DNA of 64,000 nt from Syngnathus acus (taxonomy: Eukaryota; Chordata; Actinopteri; Syngnathiformes; Syngnathidae). Each line of letters opens with the position of its first letter. The first letter of the stretch is position 1. This document shows, piece after piece, positions 14,548 to 25,724 of the stretch. The notes below the pieces were generated by a model. The model made no database searches, had not been told where the DNA came from, and was given only the letters and a program-made list of their open reading frames with translations. Where the stretch lies: assembly GCF_901709675.1 (NCBI RefSeq), contig NC_051105.1:9782604-9846603 (forward strand), given 5' to 3'. The position numbers and the translations under genes were made by a program.

Positions 14548-14827
14548 GTGTGTAGTTTTGAATTGGAATAAAACATCTCAAATCACACATTAAGTATTTC
14601 AAATCTCGACCTTGAATGTTAAAAAACACTTTAGTTGAAAAGATGTTTTGTTAGCATAAAAGCACATCTTTTGTCAAATGTTATGAAGTTTTAAAACATG
14701 TTTGGAATGCTGAACTCAGATGACTTCAGCTCACCTGCAATGCTAAAATTTAGCATTAGCATCATATGTGCTTATTTTCATATTGTTGTGAATGGACATG
14801 AGAATTGTTTTTTAAATTCTGCTCAGA

Positions 14828-16012
14828 ATGGATTTTCCCAACTGCACTGAAGGGGTGTTTGCGACCAGCAGCGGTGATTATGATGCCCTGGAGCCCGCCA
14901 AACCGCCCCCCAAGAAGATCGTCCTTTCGGTGACCCTCTCCGTGCTGGCCATCGTCACCACCTTCCTCAACTGCTTGGTGATCACCGCCATCGCCGTCAC
15001 CCGCAAGTTGCATCACCCCGCCAACTACCTCATCTGCTCCCTGGCGGTGACCGACCTGCTGGTGGCCGTTCTGGTCATGCCCTTTAGCATCATCTACATT
15101 CAGAAAGAAACCTGGGTCATGGGTAAGGTGGTGTGCACCATCTGGCTGAGCGTGGACATCACGTGCTGCACGTGCTCCATCCTCCACTTGGCCGCCATCG
15201 CCGTCGACCGCTACAGGGCCATCACAGACGCCGTGGAGTACTCGCGAAAACGTACGGGTGCCCGAGCAGGAGCCATGGTGGCCGTCGTGTGGCTCTTGTC
15301 CATCCTCATCTCGCTTCCTCCTCTGTTGTGGAGGTACTACACGGGGGATGCGGATCAGGAAGACCAGTGCATCATCCTCCACCACCACATCGCTTTTACT
15401 CTGTACTCCACCCTCGGGGCGTTTTACATCCCCCTTTTGCTCATCCTCATCCTCTACTTTAAAATCTACCGGGCCGCTCAGACCCTTTACATGCGTCGGG
15501 AGGCCAGCAGGGCGAGCCGTCACTCGTGCATGACCAACGGGAGTTCCATCCCTTCCACCTACCCCGCCGGAGACGGCGGGCCTCGGAGTCCGGACCCCGT
15601 CAGCCCGCAAGATAAATCTTTCTCCGATCCCTCGACGGAGGAGGCGCCACGCGAACGCATGCGTATTGCGGTGAAAAAGTTCCACTGCAAGAGCCGTCGG
15701 CACGACTCGCGCAGTGAGTCACGGAGGAGCCAGCTCTCGCAAGGACCACGCATCTCGGGCGCGAGGGAACGCAAGGCTGCATCCACGCTGGGTTTGATCA
15801 TCGGAGCGTTTGTCATTTGCTGGTTGCCCTTTTTTGTCAAGGAGGTGATCGTCAACACGTGCGGCTCTTGCGGCACGTCGATGGAGATGGCTGACTTTCT
15901 GACGTGGCTGGGTTACATCAACTCACTCATCAACCCCCTCATCTACACCATCTTTAATGAGGACTTCAAAAAGGCTTTCCAGAGACTGGTTAGGTGTAGT
16001 AGTTATCTCTGA
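14828..16012 (+). CDS. htr1f: 5-hydroxytryptamine receptor 1F
   Basis: An intact 394-residue rhodopsin-type GPCR in one exon. In this family it binds serotonin at the plasma membrane and inhibits adenylate cyclase through Gi/o. Visible marks are an N-terminal glycosylation site (N5), the amine-binding aspartate D110 in TM3 (SVD), cysteines C103 and C181 for the extracellular disulfide, DRY at 127-129, an intracellular loop 3 of about 105 residues (211-317) rich in S/R, CWLPFF at 331-336 in TM6, and NPLIY at 369-373 in TM7. DRYRAITDAVEY followed by RKRT matches 5-HT1F better than 5-HT1E, which has DRYWAITNAIEY. Human 5-HT1F is 366 residues; the extra length here is mostly in the N-terminus and loop 3. 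An acceptor (CTCAG) lies one base before the ATG, so a 5'UTR intron is likely. The neighbouring znf654 and c3orf38 homologues support the call. Confidence 0.95.
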   Translation: MDFPNCTEGVFATSSGDYDALEPAKPPPKKIVLSVTLSVLAIVTTFLNCLVITAIAVTRKLHHPANYLICSLAVTDLLVAVLVMPFSIIYIQKETWVMGKVVCTIWLSVDITCCTCSILHLAAIAVDRYRAITDAVEYSRKRTGARAGAMVAVVWLLSILISLPPLLWRYYTGDADQEDQCIILHHHIAFTLYSTLGAFYIPLLLILILYFKIYRAAQTLYMRREASRASRHSCMTNGSSIPSTYPAGDGGPRSPDPVSPQDKSFSDPSTEEAPRERMRIAVKKFHCKSRRHDSRSESRRSQLSQGPRISGARERKAASTLGLIIGAFVICWLPFFVKEVIVNTCGSCGTSMEMADFLTWLGYINSLINPLIYTIFNEDFKKAFQRLVRCSSYL

Positions 16013-17764
16013 TGGTTAATGCACTGTAACTTGTAATCAGATTTGGCTCGCACTCGAGGCGGATGAAGTGGAAGCCAACGCTCCACTTGGCACTTCAGCA
16101 GCCTCAAAGAATCAGAGAAAAGATTTGGATCAAATAAATTCCCTGTTATAAATAGAATAGCATCTCATTGGTGTTGATTGGAGTGTGTGGTAGGATGCTG
16201 ACATGCGTTTTTTTTTTTTTTTAAGAATGTCATAGCTGACCTTTTCCACACCAACTATTTGAGCACTGCCAAGCCATCTGAAAGGTCTTAGCTGCCTCTT
16301 CCATCTAATGGCTTCCCAAATTGGTGACAACACGGAATGTGTAAAAAAAAAAAAAAAAAAATGCAATGATCATAGGAACAAATATGTCATTGACAAAAAA
16401 GATGTAAAGTATAATTTATAATGACTTGGAAAAGCTGATTGTATTGTATAAAGATGAACTGAGAGTTTATATTATTATTATTATTATTGCCTACACAGAA
16501 AATATACTGCACGCGGAGGCCCCCAGAAACCTGTGCTTGCATCAATTTAAAATGTTTTTGATTATTTTTGTACAACCTATACTGTATGTTTTCCTCATGT
16601 AGTCCTTTATTTATTTATTTTAATTTATTTGTTTGTTTGTTTTATTTATTTTTACCTTTGAGTGGTTCAGCACTTTGACTATTTATGTCCCAGCTCACGC
16701 CCACCACTCGTCCAGCTTTAACTTAATTAATGATGGTGAAACTCACTGGTGGAGAAATCCTCATTATGCCCACTCAAGTACTTGGAATAAAACTACTATT
16801 TCTTTACAGCCTCCAGGAGGGCAGATAATACCTTGATGGAAATTTTGAAGATGAGTCAAGTGTGAGGGTGTATACGAAAGAGACGAGGTGTCTCGTAAAA
16901 CTGTCTTGCTGAGTGGTCGGTCGTTGTACAAAGTTTATTTGTTGTGTGTTACCTTCTCATCAATCACCAATAAACATTCCTCACATGAATGATTTTTTCC
17001 GACTATTATTAAGAGAACCCAACATTTTGAGCACAAATTGAGAGTCTTCAATGAATCTAATTGGCAGGTTTTGGGAATATGGGAGGAAGATGGAGTCCCC
17101 AGAAGAATCCCACAGAAGCACGTGGGGGAAGAATATGCAAACTTCAAACCCAGATTGGACCCTCTAAGAATATGTTTATAATTTAGGTTTGCATCTTCAA
17201 TTTAAGTGAAATGACCAATTCATAATCTGATTTTATATGAATTTATAATAATTTAATTCAGAGTCGTCCTGTCACTGTAAAGAACAACAAAATGAGGGCA
17301 ATATGTTTGTAAAAATTTGATCCAGATCGCATCCTGGCTCTTAGCGATTGTAGTGCCCATATATGATATTATTCTTCCCTCTTGTGGCTCATTGAAGTAC
17401 TGCGGTGCAATTTGCTGAGACGCTTTTTTTTTTTTTTTTACTATAGTAAAAATATACTATAGTATAATAATTACAGATTATAATAGCGATGGTGTTTTCT
17501 GTTCGTTATGTAGCTTAAATTTGGTAAAGACTCACGCATTTTATTGCTTCGAAATATATTTATGCTTATATCCAAATTGTTTTTTTTACAAATTCTTTCA
17601 GTAACAAGCCAGGTCAAACTTTGCTGTGATGCGTCAAAGTTGTCTAACGAATCACGATTGATTTGTGTTGTATGTGTCTTTTATGAAAGCACATCATACA
17701 ATTGTTGTCCTTTAGCTTTATTGAGATTCAACACACGTTTTAATTATAGGGATGCCAGGTTGCG
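16013..17764 (+). other. htr1f 3'UTR and spacer before znf654
   Basis: AATAAA signals occur at 16133-16138 and 16786-16791 and could end htr1f transcripts. The rest is AT-rich with an ATT repeat near 16472-16488. In mammals CGGBP1 lies in this neighbourhood, but no CGGBP1-like ORF was recognised here. Confidence 0.6.
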
Positions 17765-17836
17765 GTGTTTGCGGGTTGGAGGATGTATCGTATCCGACCT
17801 GGCAACTTGGACTATGCGCCCGATGCGCTCGACAGT

Positions 17837-20800
17837 ATGGCGGACAGCGAAAGTGACATAGAAACTGACGGGCTTGAAATAGCTCTAGAATCATTGTGCC
17901 GTCGATATTGCAGCGATGCGTCCACCCTTAAAAGCAAAGACTACTGTTCTGGGTTTTGTGAGGTACGTCGGAACTATTTACGTTCGATATTCCTCGCGTA
18001 TCGGTGTGTTGACAACTACAACCGTTCTTGCCTGACGTTAGCATCTCGGTTAGCATCAATGATGCTATTGTCTCCTAAACCTCTCATTTAAGCATTAGAA
18101 ATTAAACTGGGGAAATCTATAAACATATATTTAGGACGAAGGTCCGGTTAAGTCACTCCCTGAATATTCAACGTTTTATCACGGGACACTTGGTGATTGT
18201 TTACACTGATAGCTTGGCGCTAACGAGTGGCTAACTGTCGTCATGGATGTTATTATTAAGAGAACAAGTGTCACTTGAATCGTGGGATTGTAATGCTGTT
18301 GTGTAAATTCTTATTTATTCCCCAATTCCAAGTCGATTAAAAGATTGAACTTGATTTTATAAAATAATAGTTCTTCAGACATTTGGAAGCATGTGGTGGG
18401 GGAAAATGACAGCAAAATGGAGACTGCTTTTGTTTTCAAACCTCAATTGAGCCGAGGCACATGTTTTCTATAACAAAAAGATCTTAACATACAGCCAAAA
18501 TCCGATGTCACAAAAAGTAGACCGTTTATACTAAAATAAAAATTAGCTCAATTTGCATGCACAATATTTGAGCTTAATGATGTTTAGTCTTGGACACATA
18601 TCTCATATGTGTTGTATGAATGTGGTGACTTGAACTATTTTTCTTCTTCTTGTTTTTGGATGTTTTCATGTTGCCGATGTGCAGTTGGTTGAAGCCTACA
18701 CGAGCCAATGGCAGGTTCCTCTGCCTCAACTGAAGGTGCTGCGGACAGCGCTGTGCGGTTTCACAAAAGCCACAGCCAAATTCCCCGATGACTGTCAACA
18801 CGTCCACAATATTCTCAGCCGTCTGGCCTTGTGAGTGATCTCTTTACTTATGTAGTGTCTCTGCATCAATTAAATCAGTTTGCCCTTTTACTGCTTTAGC
18901 TCATTTTTCTGATGACATTGTCTTTTCTTCCAGGAGTATATTTGAGCTTCTACTGTTTTTCAGCAAAGAGGAATTTGGAGAAAGTCCTTTAAAAGACATC
19001 TTAGACTCTTATCAGGTGACAAATATTTAGTCAACAATTTGTGAAGTTGAACCTGTTGATTATTGTTTGTTTCCTCTTTTAGACATGCCACGCTGAGCTT
19101 TTAAGGCACCGGAATGTTTATCTTCAGCATGCAAAGCTGATCATCAAAGCTGGCGGTCCTTGGGAGAACCAGGTGTTGCAAGCAATCCTGAAGGAGACCA
19201 ACTTGCCTCCTAAAGAAGGTAAAATGTGGCTACATTTCTTTACCGAATACCAAAACAAAAGTGATTATTAACGACTGTATATCTTCCTTTCACAGTTGAC
19301 GATTACCTAAGCTCAGAGCTGCCTGTTTTCTTGGAGCTGCGGATTCGCTATCTGCAAGCGTGTGAGAGAATACGGGAAGCTATGGCCTTGGCTAAGGTTT
19401 GCCTGGAGAACCACAAGCCTGGAAAACATTTATTCCTGCATCAGGCTTATCTGACCTGTCTCTACAAGGCCTCGCTGCATGAAGTCTTTCACAAGCAGGT
19501 GCTCAGTGCACGATTTGCATGCCAGGTTGTTTGTTGCGTTTACAAAGTGACCATTAAAAATATTGTGTACGTATATAATAGCATTTCAAATAATGATGGA
19601 GTTCAAATTAATGTTCCTCGCAGATGGCGAAGATTGATGGCCGAGATGCGGTGGAGATCATCTGTAACACCGAGCAAGATGAAAAAGATGAGCTGCTCCT
19701 GACATTTTGCAAAGTGTTCCTTGCCCAGCAGCTACAAAACGGAGACATGTATTACATATGGTAAGAAGATTTAGAAGGACGGATCTCGTGGTTGGTGATC
19801 AGAATAACGGCTAACCGTCTTCATAAATGAAACGGTTTTCTGTCAGGGACCTGGTGTTCATCTGGAGCAGGTTGCATCTTCGAGCCCACCCGTCGACACG
19901 GGACTTCCTGACCGAGTGCACTCGACTGGCTTCCTCCGCAAAGAACACCCGCGCCATCTTTCCTTTCATCAAAATAGTCAACGCCGAGGTGCGATTGAAA
20001 GCATCCGTCTGGGACGGCCAAAACGAATTCCCGCCTCAAACATGGAATTTGTCTTCTCTGGGTTTGTTGTGACAGCTGGGCGGCGATGGCGTGCAAGTCT
20101 GCATGGAGCTTTGCACCAGGGCCTTGCAGCTGTGTGACGCGCAAGCGGACGACGTGGCTCAGGCTCTGGTATGCAAGACCATTGCTTTCCTCTTGCCCGG
20201 AGACCTGGAGATCTGTCGAGCGTGCGCCCTGATGGTGTTCTGCCTGGAGCGAAGCCTGGACGCTTACCGAACGGTGCGCCTGCTTTACAAGCATCCCGAC
20301 CAGGAGCCGCATCCTCACCGCTGCCTCGTCCCGACAAACGTTCGCTTCCAAATTATGCAGGTGGGATGAAGAGAAAGAAGGACCGTGATAACCGAGTCGA
20401 GTTCAATTACTAAATATGTTGGCTCTCATATTTCAGATGCTGAAGGAACGTCTGTCTTTTGACCCAGAGTTCTGGAGCATCATGGCCCTCAGGACCCGCT
20501 GCTTGGCGTTGATAGACGACAAAGTCATTAAGGATGCTCTTATCGAGGAGATGAGTCAAGAAGAAGAGCAGGAGGAGGAGGAAGGCAAATACTGTGATGA
20601 GGAGCTAACAAGTACTCGTGTAAATGATTCAAATGCTCAAGATGTGAAGTGCTCTGCGACTGAATCTGAGAAAGAGCCGCTTCCACTGGAACACACGTCT
20701 GATAGCCACACGCAAAGCTTGTCAAGCGCTGCTCCCGTGAAGAAGAGAACATGGGGCCGGAAACTGCGACGGAAAGTCCGACTTTTGTCTGATGAGGACA

Positions 20801-23437
20801 TCGACCAAGGTGACGATCCGGAATACATGTACAATCTCAAACCCAATTCGTTGTCTAATAAATCTGGATATTCACTACGACGCAATCACACTAAGAGAGA
20901 AAACTGCGCTTCTGTCAAGCTCCCTCTCAACCGAAAGAGAGAATATTTGTCCCGGTGTGTGAAAAGCCAAATTTTTAAAAGGCAAGGCAAGAAGAAGCGA
21001 TGGTTGCAAGGTCTTCCCAGGCTGGAAGCGCCACAGAGCGGCCAAGAGAAGGTGGTCATACTGAAAGGGAAAAAGCGGGGTAGGAAGCCCGCGCAGCGAT
21101 GGGAACTTTATTACCCCGACAATGAAATAGCCCTCCCCAAGGATGAGTCTGGTCTAGGGGAGGACTCTGATACGCCTCATCTGGAGAATGAAGCTGGGAC
21201 GGCGAAGGACGTAAACGACCGTTGTGGCGACCTCGGTCGAACTCAAGAGGAAGCTTCCCATATTTGCGCTCAGCCTCAAATTGTCAGCTCAGCCGTCGAA
21301 GCTGACCCCGAGCTTGATGGACCGCTCCAGAAATTGCAGAGCTCCCCAATAGAACTGATGCACAATTACCATCTAAAGTCTACAGACGGTGACCCGGCGG
21401 ACCCCACGGAACTCCCCACGGAAGGGCCGCCAATCATTGAAGAATCATACCGAAAGGTTAGTACGGGGACTTTACCGGATCTGTTCTGGATCTGTTCTCT
21501 ATGTATCACATTGAACTGGCTTGTCTTTTGTTTTAGGTCAAAGTGGAGATAAGTTGGAGGGAAAGGTTTCAACGAGCACAAAAGTATGGTTGTCTGAATT
21601 TTTACTGCAAGTCTTGTAAGAAAAACTATAAAGGGTTGAACGTGTTGAGGCATTTCATCGCCCACTTCAAGAGGCGCAACAGGTGCATCATCTGCGGGAA
21701 ATGCTTCCAGCGCTTCGTTGTCGGCAAAAAGCACATTTGGGATCACATAGAAGAAATGTGTAAGAACCATAAAGACTCTGACGCCGAGGGAGCTGAAACC
21801 ACCAACGGGACGACGGGTAATCCGGTCGAGGTTCCCAGCGAAAACCAAACGCCAAACCAGGAACCTCGGAAGAAACTGGGCAAAGTCAAAGTTTCCAGCC
21901 TCAGTCGGGAAGATCGAATCATGCGAAACCTCCGTATTGCCGTCAAAAAGTTTCAAGGCATGTGCAAGAAGTCCAACAAAGACACCACGGCGACGCAGTT
22001 CGACTTTAAGGACGAGCAGGTGGTCATTCAGGACGATCTGATCATCATCAAAGCACCCGCAAAGGAGGGCGAGGCGGCGGAAGAAAACGGCTACGACGCC
22101 ATCGGCAAGTACGTCTTGTGCCCTTCCGCGTCCTGCGATCGAGTGTTTATGAAATACGGCAGCAACCTGACCAAGCACGCCGTCAAATGTCACCTCAGCG
22201 AAGACCAGGTGCTGGAAAAGACCTTTGTCTGGGCCAAGCACAAATGCAGCTTCTGCAATCGGTAAGAATTTCCTTCATGACTTTGGAGCTTGTGTGAATG
22301 CGCTGCTTTACTATTCATTCAACTCTAAAGAAGGTTCTCGATCTTTGTTCTTGTTGCTACAGCAACCTTCAGTTTGTGCAGTATTACAAGGAGCACATCA
22401 GGCGCCACGACCCTTCCCTGCCACACTTCTGCTCCCATGTGCAATGCGACCAGCACTTCTTGACGGCGCAAGAACTCCGAGAGCACATGAACTCTCACGC
22501 CCCGTTCAGCCCCGCCTGCGCTTTCGCCAACTGCAACAAGCAGTTCTCCAACATCATGAGCCTCTACGACCACGAGTGGAGACACTACGTGCCGCCACCT
22601 CAGAGGGACGAGGTCGGTCGGCAGCAGAGGCAAAGCGACGAGGCTCCGTGGAAGAAGCGGCTGAAGGTTGAGGAGAGGTGGTCGCAGAGCAAGCAGGTCA
22701 AACGGGAGACATTGGTAGTTGAGAACTCCTCCGAGGGAAATGTCGCGCCAGGAGGAGACGGTGAGGTGATCGCGCAAGGAGACGGCGAGGCCATTGCGCC
22801 AGAAGGAGACGCCGAGACGATCGCGCCGGATACCGAAACGATCGCGCCGGATAGCGAAGCGGCTTTTTTGAAGGAGGCAGAGATCATCCAGAAGCCTGTC
22901 AACGGATTCGAGGAAGCGAAACAAAGCCAAGACTCGAAAGGATGCAAGCGCGCCACGGCTAAAAAAAACCATCACAAAAAGAAGTTCAGGTTTACTAGCG
23001 ACAAGCCCGTTGTGGACCCCTTGAACATCAAGGAGAGGGCCAAAAACACCACACTGTCCGAAGGCGTGGAGACTAAGTTGGAGAAGGGGCTCGTCGCAGA
23101 GCACAAAAGCTTCAGCCCTCCAGATCCTTCCTACGCAACGCCCTTCTACGCAACGCCCTTCACCCGGCTCCCGCCCTGCACCTACATGGACGAGGCTCAG
23201 CTGTCCATGCGCAAGCGGAGATGCACGGAGCAGGACGCGCACGTGCAAAATCACGCTCATACGGATGTTTCAGCGTGCCACGAGAAGCCCGAGAGCAAAG
23301 GTCACCGTGAGCAGAAGATCAGACATCGATGCGACAAGTGTCTCTCCTCCTTCGGCAGCGTCCAAGAGCTCCAGAAACACAAAGCTCTCAACACCTGCTC
23401 GGCTCTCTTTGGATTTGACTCGGATGACGAAAGTTAA
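17837..23437 (+). CDS. znf654: Zinc finger protein 654
   Basis: Eleven coding exons with consistent phases: 17837-17962, 18685-18830, 18934-19015, 19083-19218, 19296-19498, 19624-19760, 19847-19988, 20076-20360, 20437-21456, 21537-22261, 22363-23437. Together they give 1,358 residues. The N-terminal ~430 residues form the helical region shared with the ZNF654/ZNF292/RLF family (for example QWQVPLPQL, LLLFFSKEEF, GGPWENQVLQAIL, GDMYYIW). Residues ~420-759 are an acidic then basic linker with an AT-hook-like KKRGRKPAQR. C2H2 fingers follow from ~775 to 1075, and one more (HRCDKCLSSF) precedes the conserved end FGFDSDDES. A nuclear DNA-binding role is expected; no specific target is known to me. 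I chose the ATG at 17837 because MADSES resembles the family start, although in-frame ATGs lie at 17765 and 17783. Synteny with htr1f and c3orf38 favours ZNF654 over its paralogues. Confidence 0.92.
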
Positions 23438-25724
23438 CAGGCCTTATGGAATTCTGCTGGTTTGACCAAAAATTTCGAGTTTCTTTTGATTTTGGTTAGG
23501 ATTTGAGAAGGACTCTAGTGTAAGATGCACATTTACACTGTAAGCGGATCAAGACGGCTTTGACTGTTTCTCAGTGCTCATCTGTCATCAGAAACACCAG
23601 GATGTCATCGGGTCTTCTTGCGTCGTAGCTCGTGCCATTTCCTAGCTAGTCCTTCAAAGTAGGTCGAATTGATAGAAAATAGAACTAATCTGTTAATACT
23701 CTTTCTTCTCTAACTGTCTTCCAAATGTGTCACTCTCAAGCACTGAGGGCCGATCAAAAGAGGTTAAGAGGAATTTCTGATTTATGAAATGTATTTTTTG
23801 AGGTCTTCCACATTTTGATTAGGTTTATGGAAACATAAGTGGAGCCTTTTAGTCAAGCAATCATGGAAATCTGCCCGGATCTCCTCAGTATTAAATTACA
23901 TAGGAAGCAACATGTGAGTTGCAACGGGTCTCAAGTTGTGTACAAATCCTTGGTCTTTAAGTTGTTGATTTTTTTTTCCTTTTTGTGTATGTATGAGACT
24001 TGCTTATTTATGTGTACAAATGTAAAAAATATATATTTGTTATGGTATAGGGCCAAACTATTTTTGTTACATAAAATGACTAAAATCTGTTTGATTAAAC
24101 AAATGGAAAAAATGCAGCTGATAGTATATTTGTTTTATTTAAGCATTGCATATTTCATTCATAAACATATTGCTTTCAGTTCCAAAAAACGATTGAACCT
24201 TAGTTCTTTTTTTTTTTGCATTTCATCCTCATAGCAGAATTGTGGAAAATGTGCAGTCAATTAATTGCATATCATAATCACTGAGTGTGGTAGAGTAGTA
24301 AACATCTCTGCCATAGAATGAATGACCATCACATAGTGACCCTGCCTTGTTGGGAAAATTGTGAGAACTCCAGCAGCCAAGAAAAATAAGCAGTAACAAA
24401 GGCAGTGCATTCAGGAATTTCAGGCTGCATTAATTCCGACATGCAGTTCAGATTTAACATGCTGCTCGTACTATTGCTTTGGTGCGCTTTATAAAACACA
24501 AAGATGGAATTTTGCAAAAAATTAAGCAAAAAATCTACATATAATGCAAGTTAATCACTTAAACGAATATAACTGGAAACTATACAAATTAGGTTGATTA
24601 GCCTTATTTGTAAATATAGATTTATATTGCGACATTTGCACCATAAAGAGCGCTACCATATACTACCGTTTCCGCTTTGATAGCTGAAACTTAAAGAAAT
24701 ATTTTATTTTGAAAGGTTTCACGGATTTAAGGTTTTACTTTTGTTAATGACTGACACGTGACACATGTCAAGTTGTTTCGGTCGTGTGACGCTAAACTGA
24801 AATCCTCAATTTAACAAAATGAGTAACATAACCAGACGTATTTGAAAAATTCTTTGCAACGGGGAAATGGCCCAGTATGGATTGCAAACAAGAGCTCACG
24901 CCCAAGAAGGAAAAGAAAGTTCATTTAAGCCTTCAAAACGGATTCGTCAACAAATGTAAGTGAAGAGCGTCATACTAAACGCATTGCTAAAAAAAGAAAG
25001 AAGCAAATATTGGTTAGAAACAAACAGTATTGTTGTAACATTGAAACTAAATTGTCAAAGACGAAAACTGATAACATTTTTGCTGTAATTATAGTTAGTT
25101 TGGTTAGTTTTGTAGACGTAAAATATAGTTTGTTTTTATAAAAGCATTTTCGTTTTTATTTTATTTCGTTTACTAAAATGTTTTTAAATTGCAATTTATG
25201 CAGGACAACACAAAAACGTCATTTTTAAGATCACATCTTACCCCTCTGTACCCCTTTCTGTGCTTATCTACCATCATCTGAGGCTCATTGCTACAAAAGA
25301 GCACCACCTTTTTAAAAAGATTTACAAATTAGACCTTAAATTTACATTTAGGTTAAAACTACAGCGTATTTGTCACTACAATGCATTTTGGGGGTCAAAA
25401 TTGTCCTACTCTGCTTAAATGACATCCTGAAAATTAGCTTGTTTGAATACTTTGAAAAGTTACGCAAGACTCCTGAGTGTCCCATATTGCATGAAAATTA
25501 TTATTAAATATGACACCAATTTTTGCAGACTTATCTTGTGCACATTTTCTGAATTATATTGCTGAACAACGAGCAGTTACAATTAGACGGTAAAGTGCAA
25601 ACAGTTCTCTCCCACCATTAATAAATTATTCAGATTTTGCATAAATGGTAGGGAAGAGAAGAAGAAGAAGAAGAGGAGAAGCCCATCGGCAAGACATCAA
25701 AGAGATGCAGAGAGGATTTTGTTT
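23438..25724. other. znf654 3'UTR and convergent spacer
   Basis: AT-rich sequence between two converging genes. ATTAAA at 24094-24099 is a candidate polyadenylation signal for znf654; I saw no canonical AATAAA just after its stop. A purine-rich GAA run lies at about 25655-25680, just beyond the stop of the minus-strand gene. No further exon was recognised. Confidence 0.55.

Larger units (their letters stand above)
5687..14826 (+). other. Long non-coding stretch, putative 5' intron of htr1f
   Basis: AT-rich, with no recognisable coding exon. It contains a second TIR element (8601-8980), a GT microsatellite (9951-10047) and many poly-T and poly-A runs. The last 20 bases before 14827 are a T-rich tract ending CTGCTCAG, a good acceptor. 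One possible noncoding internal exon is listed separately at 14431-14547. Confidence 0.45.

Noticed and set aside
14762-15703. A 313-codon minus-strand ORF
   Set aside because: It lies antisense to htr1f. The GC-rich coding exon of the receptor leaves the opposite strand open; the peptide is low-complexity H/D/G-rich and has no recognised domain.
16013-17836. A search for a CGGBP1 homologue between htr1f and znf654
   Set aside because: CGGBP1 lies here in mammals, but no ORF of suitable length or recognisable peptide is present.
21366-22241. A 291-codon minus-strand ORF, and a similar one at 22325-23260
   Set aside because: Both are antisense shadows of the znf654 exons and carry no domain signature.
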